Assembly: GCA_035570275.1 (NCBI GenBank)
Contig: DATMNI010000420.1
Location: 1 to 32,506 of the forward strand
DNA from: DATMNI01 sp035570275
GTDB lineage: Bacteria > Acidobacteriota > Terriglobia > Bryobacterales > Bryobacteraceae
Length of the DNA: 32,506 nucleotides
Reading direction: 5' to 3'
Part shown: positions 7,412 through 14,752 of the stretch, piece after piece
Numbering within the stretch: position 1 is the stretch's first letter
Layout of the letters: every line of letters begins with the position of its first letter
Notes under the pieces: generated by a model
What the model was told of the DNA's origin: nothing
Database searches by the model: none
Seen by the model: the letters and a program-made list of their open reading frames with translations, nothing else
Translations under genes and position numbers: made by a program

Positions 7412-9601
7412 ATGCGACGAATCACTTCTGCAATCGCGACCCAGAGGGTGGCGGCCACTCTCCTCACATTTCTGCTGGCTGCGGGAGCGCAGCAGCCTGC
7501 ACAGAATCCGCCGCCGTCCACCGGCAATGCGGCCGCCGGCAATGCCGCCAATAACGGCACGGTCAAGTTCTCCGTCACGCAGCAACTGGTGATTGAGACT
7601 GTTACCGTCACCGATAAAAACGGCAACCCCGTGGAGGGCCTCACCGCCAAGGATTTCACCGTCACCGAGGACAATGTGGCGCAGACCATCAGCTTCTGCG
7701 AATACCAAAAGCTGGTGGAAAACACGTCGCCTGCTCCAGTAACGCCCGCGACCGTATCGCCGGCGCCCGCGGTAGTGGCCGACGCAGCGCCGGGCGCACC
7801 CGAAAAAGACAAGGTCCCACCGGTCACCATGACGCAGATCACTCCCGAGCGGCCCGGAGACATCCGCTACAAGGACCGCCGCCTGATCGTCCTCTACTTC
7901 GACATGTCCGCCATGCCGGTGCCCGACCAGTTGCGCGCCCAGTCCGCCGCCATCAAGTTTATCCGCACCCAGATGTCGCCCGCCGACCTGATGGCGCTGG
8001 TATCGTTTTCCGACAGCGTCAAGGTCCTGCAGGACTTTACCGACAACCGCGACGAACTGGAGAGAAAGATCGTCAAACTGTTCATCGGCGAGGGCCAGGG
8101 CTTCGACCCCACCGATGCCGACGATAGCGCGGCCGACGTGGGCTCGGCTTTCGGCGAGGATGACAGCGAATTCAACCTCTTCAACACCGACCGCCAGTTG
8201 GCCGCCCTGCAGACCGCCGTCAAAATGCTGGGCCAGCTCAATGAGAAGAAAGTGCTGGTCTATTTCGCCAGCGGTCTGCGGCTCAACGGCGCGGACAACC
8301 AGGCTCAGTTCCAGGCCACTATTAACGCCGCCATCCGCTCCAACGTGGCGTTCTTCCCCGTGGACGCGCGCGGACTGGTGGCCCAGGCGCCATTGGGCGA
8401 TGCCACCAGAGGCTCGCCCGGCGGAGTTGGCATGTACTCCGGGAGTGGAGCCCTGGCCAACAACAACAACTTCCAAAAGTCGCAGGACACCCTCTACGGC
8501 CTGGCGGCCGATACCGGCGGAAAAGCGCTGCTGGACAACAACGATCTGGGCAGGGGAATTCTGCAGGCCGAGCAGTCCATTTCCAATTACTACATACTTG
8601 GCTATTACTCGGCCAATGCCGCGCTGGACGGCCGCTTCCGCCGCATCAAGATCACTTACAATGGCGATCCATCGGCTAAGTTGACTTATCGCCAGGGTTA
8701 CTATGCCGGCAAGACGTTCAACAAATTTACCTCGGTGGATAAGGAACGCCAACTGCAGGACGCGTTGATGCTGGGCGACCCCATCACCGAGCTGACCATC
8801 GCCATGGAGGTAAACTTTTTCCAGTTGAACTCCGCCGAATACTTCGTGCCCGTGGTAGCCAAGATTCCCGGCAGCGAGCTGGCGCTGGCCCGCCGCCGCG
8901 GCGCCGAGCACACCCTCATCGATTTCATCGGCGAAGTCAAGGATGAATACAACGTCACCGTCGCCAATGTGCGCGACAAGGTGGATATCAAGCTTAGCGG
9001 CCAAACCGCCGAGCGGTTAGCCAAACAGCCTATCCAGTACGACACCGGATTCACCCTATTGCCCGGAACCTACACCTTGAAGTTTCTGGCCCGCGACGAC
9101 GAAACCGGCCGTATCGGGACATTCCTGAATAAGTTCGTGGTGCCGAACCTGAACAAAGAGCAGAAGCGCATTCCCATCAGTTCGGTGGTCCTCAGCGGCC
9201 AGCGCCTGGACCGTAGAGATGCGCTTTACACCGCCAAAGACAAGACGGCCTCGGTGAACCCGCTGATCCAGGACGGGCAGGAGTTGATTCCCAGCGTGAC
9301 TCGCGTCTTCAGCAAAGGCCGGGACATGTACGTCTACTTACAAGCCTACGAGCGCGGCGCCGCCAGCACCCAGCCATTAGTGGCGTTCGTGAGCTTTTAT
9401 CGCGGCCAGACCAAAGCTTTCGAAACGCCGCCGCTGCCGGTGACCGAAGGCATGGACCCCAAATCGAAAGCCGTGCCGCTGCGTTTCAGCCTGGGCCTCA
9501 GCAAGCTGCAGCCCGGCAAGTACGATTGCCAGGTAACCGTTCTGGACCCGACCGCGAACAAGGCCGCCTTCTGGCAGGCCTCCGTCATGCTGGTGCCGTA
9601 G
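7412..9601 (+). CDS. VWFA-related secreted protein (TIGR03436 type)
   Basis: A 729-residue exported protein. A signal peptide ends near AAGAQQ (about residue 27); a short Asn/Ala/Pro-rich stretch follows, then the conserved entry domain (VIETVTVTDKNGNPVEGL, FTVTEDNVAQTI) and the von Willebrand factor A domain (about 155-400; LIVLYFDMSAMP, KVLVYFASGLRLNG, NNYYILGYYS-like sequence in ISNYYILGYYSAN). The C-terminal 300 residues form an unassigned beta-rich region. The metal-site motif is D164-M-S166-A-M168, so the last Ser of the DxSxS consensus is replaced; divalent-metal ligand binding may be weak or lost. GGAGG at 7397-7401, inside the end of the receptor gene, precedes the ATG. Close coupling with the receptor suggests joint function in the envelope. 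Confidence 0.85.
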   Translation: MRRITSAIATQRVAATLLTFLLAAGAQQPAQNPPPSTGNAAAGNAANNGTVKFSVTQQLVIETVTVTDKNGNPVEGLTAKDFTVTEDNVAQTISFCEYQKLVENTSPAPVTPATVSPAPAVVADAAPGAPEKDKVPPVTMTQITPERPGDIRYKDRRLIVLYFDMSAMPVPDQLRAQSAAIKFIRTQMSPADLMALVSFSDSVKVLQDFTDNRDELERKIVKLFIGEGQGFDPTDADDSAADVGSAFGEDDSEFNLFNTDRQLAALQTAVKMLGQLNEKKVLVYFASGLRLNGADNQAQFQATINAAIRSNVAFFPVDARGLVAQAPLGDATRGSPGGVGMYSGSGALANNNNFQKSQDTLYGLAADTGGKALLDNNDLGRGILQAEQSISNYYILGYYSANAALDGRFRRIKITYNGDPSAKLTYRQGYYAGKTFNKFTSVDKERQLQDALMLGDPITELTIAMEVNFFQLNSAEYFVPVVAKIPGSELALARRRGAEHTLIDFIGEVKDEYNVTVANVRDKVDIKLSGQTAERLAKQPIQYDTGFTLLPGTYTLKFLARDDETGRIGTFLNKFVVPNLNKEQKRIPISSVVLSGQRLDRRDALYTAKDKTASVNPLIQDGQELIPSVTRVFSKGRDMYVYLQAYERGAASTQPLVAFVSFYRGQTKAFETPPLPVTEGMDPKSKAVPLRFSLGLSKLQPGKYDCQVTVLDPTANKAAFWQASVMLVP

Positions 9602-9627
9602 AGGCGGGAAAAACCAGGCTGGAAAAG

Positions 9628-9709
9628 CCGGAAGGGTCGTGCCGGTTTCGGCAAGGGCCGTATGGAAAACAATCAGGTTATGAGTGAGCGACCGGCACGA
9701 CCCTTCCGG
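9628..9709. terminator. Large 19-bp inverted repeat between convergent genes
   Basis: CCGGAAGGGTCGTGCCGGT at 9628-9646 is the exact reverse complement of 9691-9709, with a 44-base loop that itself holds a small CGGC/GCCG hairpin. It lies 27 bases after the VWFA stop, between the rightward operon and the leftward gene at 9867-10109. This is where a bidirectional terminator would be expected, though no U-run follows. It could instead be a mobile palindromic repeat. Confidence 0.5.
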
Positions 9710-9784
9710 TTTGCCGGATTCTTCCCGCCAGGCGGGGTGGCTACACTACGCTATACAGTGCCTGCAGGCCGCCTTCCGTCTCAA

Positions 9785-9861
9785 GAAAAGTGTAATCAAC
9801 GGGCAGAAAGGTACAATCAACGGCAAAAAGGTACGATCAGAAGGTACAATCAGCGGCAAGT
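9785..9861. repeat. Imperfect tandem repeat, about 20-base unit
   Basis: Four imperfect units resembling AAAGGTACAATCAACGGCA follow each other; the third is shortened. They lie just beyond the stop of the leftward gene at 9867. There are no unique spacers, so this is not CRISPR. It may be a minisatellite or a set of binding sites. Confidence 0.6.
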
Positions 9862-9866
9862 GTGGT

Positions 9867-10109
9867 TCAGTTTGACTGATCGTAGCCGATCCGAACCGCT
9901 TCTAACAGTTGCCGGCGAATGTCGACGTAACTGGCGTAAGCATTGTTTTCGCGAACGCGTTGTTCCACTATGTCCGATCGCATCTGAATGGATGCCGGTG
10001 CGGGGAGGCATTGGCCGAACAACTCGCACATCCTATCGGCCTCGTGAACATAGTGCTTCAGTGTTTCCCAACACTTCGCATGCAATTCTGAAAATTGTTT
10101 TGGGTCCAT
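9867..10109 (-). CDS. Small conserved hypothetical protein, 80 aa
   Basis: Leftward 80-residue protein starting MDPKQFSELHAKCWETLKHYV and ending VRIGYDQSN. It is helical, polar and highly charged, with no signal peptide or membrane segment; two Cys are present in the first 40 residues (CWET, CELFGQC adds a third). The ATG at 10109 was chosen because AAAGGA lies eight bases upstream on the minus strand; the frame upstream of it reads through palindromic repeats and is not coding. I recall similar short Acidobacteriota proteins with no assigned function. A repeat cluster separates it from the divergent gene at 10443. Confidence 0.65.
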   Translation of the reverse strand: MDPKQFSELHAKCWETLKHYVHEADRMCELFGQCLPAPASIQMRSDIVEQRVRENNAYASYVDIRRQLLEAVRIGYDQSN

Positions 10110-10240
10110 TTCGTATCCTTTCAAGAATTCTAATATAGGCATGCCGACCCGAGCAAGGCAAAACGGCGTCGCGATCGCAACCGGCGGCCCGCGGGGAAAC
10201 CACGGAGCCCTGGCGCGGGCGGAGAACCTGTCGGGCGACG

Positions 10241-10414
10241 CCGGTACATGCTCTGAGGCAGGCGGATTGCCAATCCGCCGCACTCTCGAAAGTCGCTGGT
10301 GGAAGTTCGGCGGCGCGCCAACTCCCGGCAGGCGGATTGCCAATCGGGCGGCGCCAGTACATGCTCCGAGGCAGGCGGATTGCCAATCCGCCGCAGATTA
10401 ACAATCTGCCCCAC
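10241..10414. repeat. Cluster of REP-like palindromic repeats
   Basis: Three copies of the palindrome GGCGGATTGCCAATCCGCC occur here: 10261-10279 (perfect 9+1+9), 10331-10349 (second arm degenerate) and 10374-10392 (perfect). The outer copies share a leader TACATGCTCYGAGGCA, so a unit of roughly 40 bases is directly repeated. The last copy is followed by a second hairpin GCAGATT-AAC-AATCTGC (10393-10409) and CCCACA. The same two-hairpin module recurs at 14659-14700. The cluster fills the divergent intergenic region between 10109 and 10443. Confidence 0.8.
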
Positions 10415-10442
10415 AAACGCTCCTGTATTATGGGGGGGCGCA

Positions 10443-10619
10443 ATGGAGTACTTTTTCGCGTGCCCATATTGCTGGGAGCGGATATCGATGGTGTTGGACA
10501 CCTCGGTGAAAGGCCAGATCTATGTGGAAGACTGCGAGGTCTGCTGCCAGCCGATCGAGGTGCGTTACCGCGTGGCGGATGACGCGGTGTGCGACTTTGA
10601 AGCCAGAGCGCTTGAGTAA
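10443..10619 (+). CDS. CPXCG-type cysteine-rich zinc-ribbon protein
   Basis: A 58-residue protein with two Cys pairs, CPYC (C7/C10) and CEVC (C31/C34, plus C35), spaced as in the small CPXCG-motif cysteine-rich family. It probably binds one zinc ion. The usual Gly after the first pair is Trp here (CPYCW). The segment around YVEDCEVCCQPIEVRYRV is characteristic. The ATG at 10443 is preceded by a run of seven G, an unusual but possible ribosome binding site; longer upstream frames run through palindromic repeats and are rejected. Role unknown. It converges with the glycosidase gene, leaving only 21 bases between the stops. Confidence 0.75.
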   Translation: MEYFFACPYCWERISMVLDTSVKGQIYVEDCEVCCQPIEVRYRVADDAVCDFEARALE

Positions 10620-10640
10620 TCGGGACCGCCAGCGGCCCGG

Positions 10641-11882
10641 CTACTCCGGTGCGCTCAGACCGCCGGCGCGGATCTCGTCGAAGAACGGGGTGGCTTGCCG
10701 CTCCACGCACTGGGCAGCGTAGAGGTACATGGCGGCCGACCAGGTCTGCCAATCGCGCCCGCTGGGCTGACCGGTCTGCGCTTTGATCCATTCGTTGAAA
10801 CCCCACTCCGCCTCGTTTTCGTGCCACGGCTTGACCAGTTCGGTCAGCGCCAACAGCTTCCGCCGCGCCAACTCCATGCGCCCCGCCGCTACGCAGGCCG
10901 CCACATAGAAACCGCAAACAAACGGCCAGACGCCCCCGTTGTGATACTCGCCGGGCCGGTTATAGCTCTTGTATCGCGGGCGCCAATCGGCCTGATGGGG
11001 CAGGATATACGGAAAGAAATTGGGCGGCAAATCCACGGCCAGCTCGCCGCGGGCACGCATGGGCTCGCACTCGGCCTCAATCCACGCCACCATGTTTCGC
11101 GCCCGATCGGGCGAAGCAATCCCAGTCAGGATGGCCAGGCTGTTGCCCAGCAGGTCGAAGCGGTCGCTGTGAAAAAGTTTGTAAGAGTAGAGAGCGTAAT
11201 AGGGCTTGGCCGGCACCACCAGACCCTCGTGCTCATGGGGGTTCTTGGCCTCTCCAAGGATCTCCAGAAGGTTCATCAGCTCCCGTAGTTGATTGGCCGG
11301 CCCGTGCTCGCCATAAAGCCGAAGATAGGCGTAAACCAGGGTGTTCACATACAGCCCAAAACCCAGCACCCATTGCTCGTCACGCCAGTCGCTGGTCGGC
11401 AACTGGGATACCATCACCGTGTCGTCGGGGCTCTGGTACCACATCCACTGCAGGGCTTTCCGCGCTGCCTCTTCCAGGAACTCCGGCTGGTTGGCCGATT
11501 TCCGGTACAACGCCAGGCCAAAGAGGAACAGCGGCGTGGTATCGCTGGCGCCACGGTCGTCAGGATCGTGCGCGAGCGATGGGATGTGGCCGCGCGGCGT
11601 CTGATTGGTTGCCAGCGCCACCAGGGTGCGCCGCAGCGCGTCCGCCAGGTCCTCGTTGCCGGTGGCCAGAAAGCCCAGGGCTGAAATCATGAGGTCCCGT
11701 GTGTAAGGTTCCGGGTATCCCCACCCGGCGGTCCGGGGCAGTCCTTGAAAGGGCCCGCGCGCGTTATGGAGCAGGACGCGGAGGGCCGCGTCTTTGGCCC
11801 GATCAATGGCGGCCCGATCCACGGCTGCCCGATCAATGGAGGCAAGCGACTTCTCTTCGATAACCTTCTCTTCGATAAGCAT
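10641..11882 (-). CDS. Six-hairpin glycoside hydrolase, GH100 (neutral invertase)-like
   Basis: About 413 residues, cytoplasmic (no signal peptide). The pattern fits an (alpha/alpha)6 glycosidase resembling GH100 alkaline/neutral invertases: WGYPEPYTRDLMISALGFL near the start, with D63 a candidate catalytic acid, a middle with SDTTPLFLFGLALYR, then EYHNGGVWPFVCGFYVAA and FNEWIKAQTGQPSG followed by WQTWSAAMYLYAA. The Glu in FNEW could be the second catalytic residue, by analogy only. The substrate cannot be read; sucrose or another glucoside or mannoside is possible, and a debranching-like enzyme is an alternative. ATG 11882 is chosen over GTG 11888 because GAGG lies just upstream. The N-terminus carries two 15-base tandem duplications (IEEKVIEEK; IDRAAVDRAAIDRA). 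It lies downstream of the GT4 and PIG-L genes. Confidence 0.6.
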   Translation of the reverse strand: MLIEEKVIEEKSLASIDRAAVDRAAIDRAKDAALRVLLHNARGPFQGLPRTAGWGYPEPYTRDLMISALGFLATGNEDLADALRRTLVALATNQTPRGHIPSLAHDPDDRGASDTTPLFLFGLALYRKSANQPEFLEEAARKALQWMWYQSPDDTVMVSQLPTSDWRDEQWVLGFGLYVNTLVYAYLRLYGEHGPANQLRELMNLLEILGEAKNPHEHEGLVVPAKPYYALYSYKLFHSDRFDLLGNSLAILTGIASPDRARNMVAWIEAECEPMRARGELAVDLPPNFFPYILPHQADWRPRYKSYNRPGEYHNGGVWPFVCGFYVAACVAAGRMELARRKLLALTELVKPWHENEAEWGFNEWIKAQTGQPSGRDWQTWSAAMYLYAAQCVERQATPFFDEIRAGGLSAPE

Positions 11883-12022
11883 GGCCACCTCAATGGCGTA
11901 CGGGACTCGCGTCGACGACGGCTAACGTTTCAGCGCGCAGGCCGCGCACCGCGTTTCGTATCTTGCCGTCTTACACCGGCTTACTCTGTCTTACTCCGTC
12001 TTAGTCCAGATCCCCAAACTCT

Positions 12023-13213
12023 CTAATGAATTCCCAACCGGGCGGACACGATCTTCACAAAGCGTCTGGCTACCTGGCGATAATCGAATAACCCGACCAC
12101 GTTTTTACGGCCCGCTTCCCCCATTCTCCGCCGCAGACAGCAGTCCCGCATGAGTGTCCGGAGGTGCCTGGCGATGTCGGGCACGCTGGCCCGGAACTCC
12201 GCTGTCCGCGGGTTTGGAAACACGATGCGATGACTATTGTCGATCCCGTGGCCTTCCCCGAATAACGCCTCGGTGATTTTTCTCTCCTCGGCTACGTCCG
12301 CCAGGAATGCGGTTTCACCATGGACCATGGTGTCGAGAAATGCCATCGCGCGGATGGCGATCACGGGCTTCCCACAGGCGTTAGCCTCCACCTGGATCAT
12401 TCCGAAACCCTCCAGCCGGGACGGCGCCGCATAGATATCGCAGGCGGCCAATAAGTAAGGCATGAAATTGTTGTGCGAGACCACGTTGGTGGAGTAGATG
12501 ACCTTTTTTTCGATGCCAAGTTGGGCCGCCAGTTCGAGATCGATCCGGTTCTGTTGGACGGTGCGGGGCTGAGGCCAAACTTTGCAGACATATCTCCAGT
12601 CGGAGCCGCCCAAGTCATGCGCCTCGGCATCATGCGCCTCGGCATCAGGCGCCTCAGCATCAACCAGGGCCAGCGCCTGCATGACCTCTTGGGCGCCCTT
12701 GGACGCCCCGTCGCCGCCGACGGTCAGGATCATGATCTGGTCGTCGGACACTCCCAAAGCCTCGCGGATCAATCGGACCTTCAAGTCATCGCGACTGCGC
12801 GGCGTGAAGCAGTCCGTGTCGCACCCTACCGGCAGCACCTCGATATTGTCTCCCTTGAGACCATCACGGATGTATGTCTCCTTCACCCAATTGGAGGTGA
12901 CCAGGATCAGCGGCAGAGCGTTCAGCACCTCCTGGTGAGCCGCGATATAACCATCGGCCACCAGCCACGGCACGGCTGTCATCCCAAACTGGTGCGGGTG
13001 CAGGACCAGGTGCGGAACATGGCCCCAGAACCCTATTCCAACCACCACGTCCGGCCGGAACCAGCGGTAATACCATTCCTTCTCCTGGGGCGATTCGAAA
13101 TGTACCGGGTGAACATCCACGCCGATCTCGCTGAGCCCCTTGCAAAACAGTTTGCCCTGCGTCGCCAGGCCGGCCGCCGATGGCGGGTATTCCGTCAACA
13201 CGAGCACTTTCAC
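12023..13213 (-). CDS. Glycosyltransferase family 4
   Basis: A 396-residue GT-B glycosyltransferase. The N-terminal domain begins VKVLVLTEYPPSAAGLATQG, the nucleotide-sugar domain includes MILTVGGDGASKGAQEVMQAL and, at about residues 264-285, SRLEGFGMIQVEANACGKPV with the retaining GT4 E-x7-E pair (E268, E276). The start is GTG 13213, which overlaps the PIG-L stop as GTGA; longer upstream frames are antisense-like extensions and are rejected. A 15-base tandem repeat at 12616-12660 inserts the units DAEAP/DAEAH between two strands of the C-terminal domain. Coupling with a PIG-L deacetylase suggests transfer of an N-acetylhexosamine that is then deacetylated, but the N-terminus does not resemble the bacillithiol enzyme BshA, so the product is unknown. 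Confidence 0.8.
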   Translation of the reverse strand: MKVLVLTEYPPSAAGLATQGKLFCKGLSEIGVDVHPVHFESPQEKEWYYRWFRPDVVVGIGFWGHVPHLVLHPHQFGMTAVPWLVADGYIAAHQEVLNALPLILVTSNWVKETYIRDGLKGDNIEVLPVGCDTDCFTPRSRDDLKVRLIREALGVSDDQIMILTVGGDGASKGAQEVMQALALVDAEAPDAEAHDAEAHDLGGSDWRYVCKVWPQPRTVQQNRIDLELAAQLGIEKKVIYSTNVVSHNNFMPYLLAACDIYAAPSRLEGFGMIQVEANACGKPVIAIRAMAFLDTMVHGETAFLADVAEERKITEALFGEGHGIDNSHRIVFPNPRTAEFRASVPDIARHLRTLMRDCCLRRRMGEAGRKNVVGLFDYRQVARRFVKIVSARLGIH

Positions 13214-13878
13214 GATTCTTGCTCCCAGCGCGCCGCGAGTTTTACCGCCGCTTCCGGGGAGTCGAGGCACCAGAATCCTTCTTCCCGCGGAGTGGTCCGG
13301 GCTTCCCAACTGTCGGGCCCAAACTCGTAAATATCGGTAATCAACCGGCGCTTTTCGAGCCAGACGGCCTCTGTCAACAAGTCCCTCCTATCGGCATCCT
13401 GCGAAACCCGCGGCAGGTATGTCCGGCCCCCGTCTTCGTATGCAAACAACCACAATCGCCGGGTGTCGATACGGCACGATCGCCAAAGCGCAACGACCGT
13501 CCGGCAACACTCGTCATGCCGGCGATGCCGGGTGTACTCGCCCTTCGGGCCGTGGGTCAAGATCAGATTGTAGCTGGACCCAGCCAGCAGCCGGGCGGTG
13601 GTGTCTTGAATCTGCTGGACCGGCAGCGGAGCCTGGTCCGGTCCATCATCGAGATCGGCCATCTCACCCTGCGCCCCCAATCGTTGCAAGACCCGGCGGA
13701 ACTTAGGCGCGCGATCCGGATCCGCGGCACGGCATAAGCTTACTATACGCCACTGAAACTCCGGATGAGTCAGTATGTAGCCGCCGCACCAGAGCGTCTC
13801 GTCGTCGGGATGGGCGACCACCACGGCGGCCCGGGGCCGAGGGTCTGACCCTAACTCATCGAGCGGGGTCAGTGTCAT
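13210..13878 (-). CDS. PIG-L family N-deacetylase
   Basis: A 222-residue zinc-dependent deacetylase of the PIG-L/LmbE fold. The zinc motif is AHPDDE (H23, D25, D26), with the second cluster HGPKGEYTRHRRHDE supplying the third His ligand. No signal peptide, so cytosolic. Family members remove N-acetyl groups from GlcNAc-containing glycosides. It is the first gene of the leftward group and overlaps the GT4 gene by four bases (GTGA), indicating translational coupling. The ribosome binding site before ATG 13878 is weak (CGGAAAA). Likely substrate is the GT4 product, by inference. Confidence 0.85.
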   Translation of the reverse strand: MTLTPLDELGSDPRPRAAVVVAHPDDETLWCGGYILTHPEFQWRIVSLCRAADPDRAPKFRRVLQRLGAQGEMADLDDGPDQAPLPVQQIQDTTARLLAGSSYNLILTHGPKGEYTRHRRHDECCRTVVALWRSCRIDTRRLWLFAYEDGGRTYLPRVSQDADRRDLLTEAVWLEKRRLITDIYEFGPDSWEARTTPREEGFWCLDSPEAAVKLAARWEQES

Positions 13879-14139
13879 ATTTTCCGGTGGAGTCAGAGGG
13901 TCGACTTATGCACGCATGGGGCCAACGTACTCTTACCGACCGACACAGAGCTGAGGCGCCGGAAGACGCACACAGGAAGTGCAGACACTGCCTCCGATCA
14001 TGCAGCTTTCGCGCTCTTGGTACGTAATAACCCCGTGACTCCGCTGGTCCGCCTCCCGATCCGTGGTGGAGGCAAACGTGCCCTGCTTTTCCTGTTGGAG
14101 CATGCACGGGCCAACCATTCCAGACTTTGGAGGCACATC
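13879..14139. other. Divergent intergenic region
   Basis: Separates the leftward PIG-L gene from the rightward gene at 14140, so it should hold both promoters. I see no clear -35/-10 pair or supported small gene. Frames crossing it have non-coding composition. Confidence 0.4.
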
Positions 14140-14538
14140 TTGACTAGTTTAAAGACAATCACGGAAACGGCGTCGGAGCTTGGCAAAGACGCCAAGGACT
14201 CAATGGAGGCGTTGGGCCGGTCCGCCGGCAAGAGACTGGATGTGGCGCGCGATGGGACAGGGGGCGCGCTCCATGCGGTTGCCTCCGGGGTTCGCACAAC
14301 CGGACGCAAGAGTTCCCAGGCAATCGACCATCTGGCTACCGGCACGGCGGATCGACTGGATGCTACGGCATCCTATGTCGAAAAACATGACTTGGGCGAT
14401 GTGTTCACCGGCGTGCGGAAGTTCGGTCTGAGGCATCTGACCGGCTCCCTGGTGGCCGCGGCCGCGGTCGGCTTTGTCGCGGGAACCGCCTTAAGACGAG
14501 CGACACACTCGAACGGAAAAGCACCTGAGGGCACATAA
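14140..14538 (+). CDS. Small membrane-anchored helical protein (YqjD/ElaB/DUF883-like)
   Basis: About 132 residues. The body is amphipathic helix rich in Ala, Asp, Lys and Ser (TETASELGKDAKDSMEALGR), as in late-embryogenesis-like and YqjD/ElaB-type proteins. Near the C-terminus LTGSLVAAAAVGFVAGTALRR forms one membrane-spanning helix with small-residue spacing followed by Arg, the usual layout of the YqjD/ElaB group, which associates with the inner membrane. The TTG at 14140 is preferred because GGAGG lies six bases upstream and the longer frame from 14017 adds an unrelated Arg-rich tail. Family assignment is by architecture, not clear homology. It precedes the large chemosensory kinase, separated by a palindromic repeat. 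Confidence 0.6.
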   Translation: MTSLKTITETASELGKDAKDSMEALGRSAGKRLDVARDGTGGALHAVASGVRTTGRKSSQAIDHLATGTADRLDATASYVEKHDLGDVFTGVRKFGLRHLTGSLVAAAAVGFVAGTALRRATHSNGKAPEGT

Positions 14539-14576
14539 CTGGCTGTAGGTTCGGCAGTAGTAGCTTGGTGGTTCGG

Positions 14577-14700
14577 GGGTGGCCGCGAAACACGGGGTGG
14601 CCGCGAAACGCGGGCTGGTTCGCCAACACGGGGCTGGCGCTCGCTGCCGCATCGCGCAGGCGGATTAACAATCCGCCGCAGGTTAACAACCTGCCCCACA
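14577..14700. repeat. 18-base direct repeats and two-hairpin palindromic module
   Basis: The left part holds degenerate 18-base direct repeats of the type GGGGTGGCCGCGAAACAC. The right part (14659-14694) holds two adjacent hairpins, GGCGGATT-AAC-AATCCGCC and GCAGGTT-AAC-AACCTGC, followed by CCCACA. The second module matches 10374-10414 in order, spacing and tail, with a matching change in both arms of hairpin two. Confidence 0.75.
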
Positions 14701-14730
14701 GGGTGCCGCCGTGCCGTGTATTAGTGCGGT

Positions 14731-14736
14731 TATAAT
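14731..14736 (+). promoter_or_regulatory. -10 box TATAAT before the CheB-CheR-kinase gene
   Basis: A perfect TATAAT hexamer. Transcription would start near 14743, about ten bases before the ATG at 14753 and after the GTG at 14711. This supports the downstream start. No good -35 is visible, because the upstream DNA is the palindromic repeat. Confidence 0.5.
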
Positions 14737-14752
14737 AAGCACAAAGTACACC

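Noticed and set aside
7352..9004. 550-codon leftward frame opposite the VWFA gene
   Set aside because: Antisense shadow of a well-supported gene; no domain or start signal.
9785..9861. CRISPR array
   Set aside because: Units are adjacent and imperfect with no unique spacers, and there are no cas genes.
12023..13878. Bacillithiol pathway genes (bshA/bshB)
   Set aside because: The GT4 N-terminus and PIG-L sequence do not resemble those enzymes as I know them.
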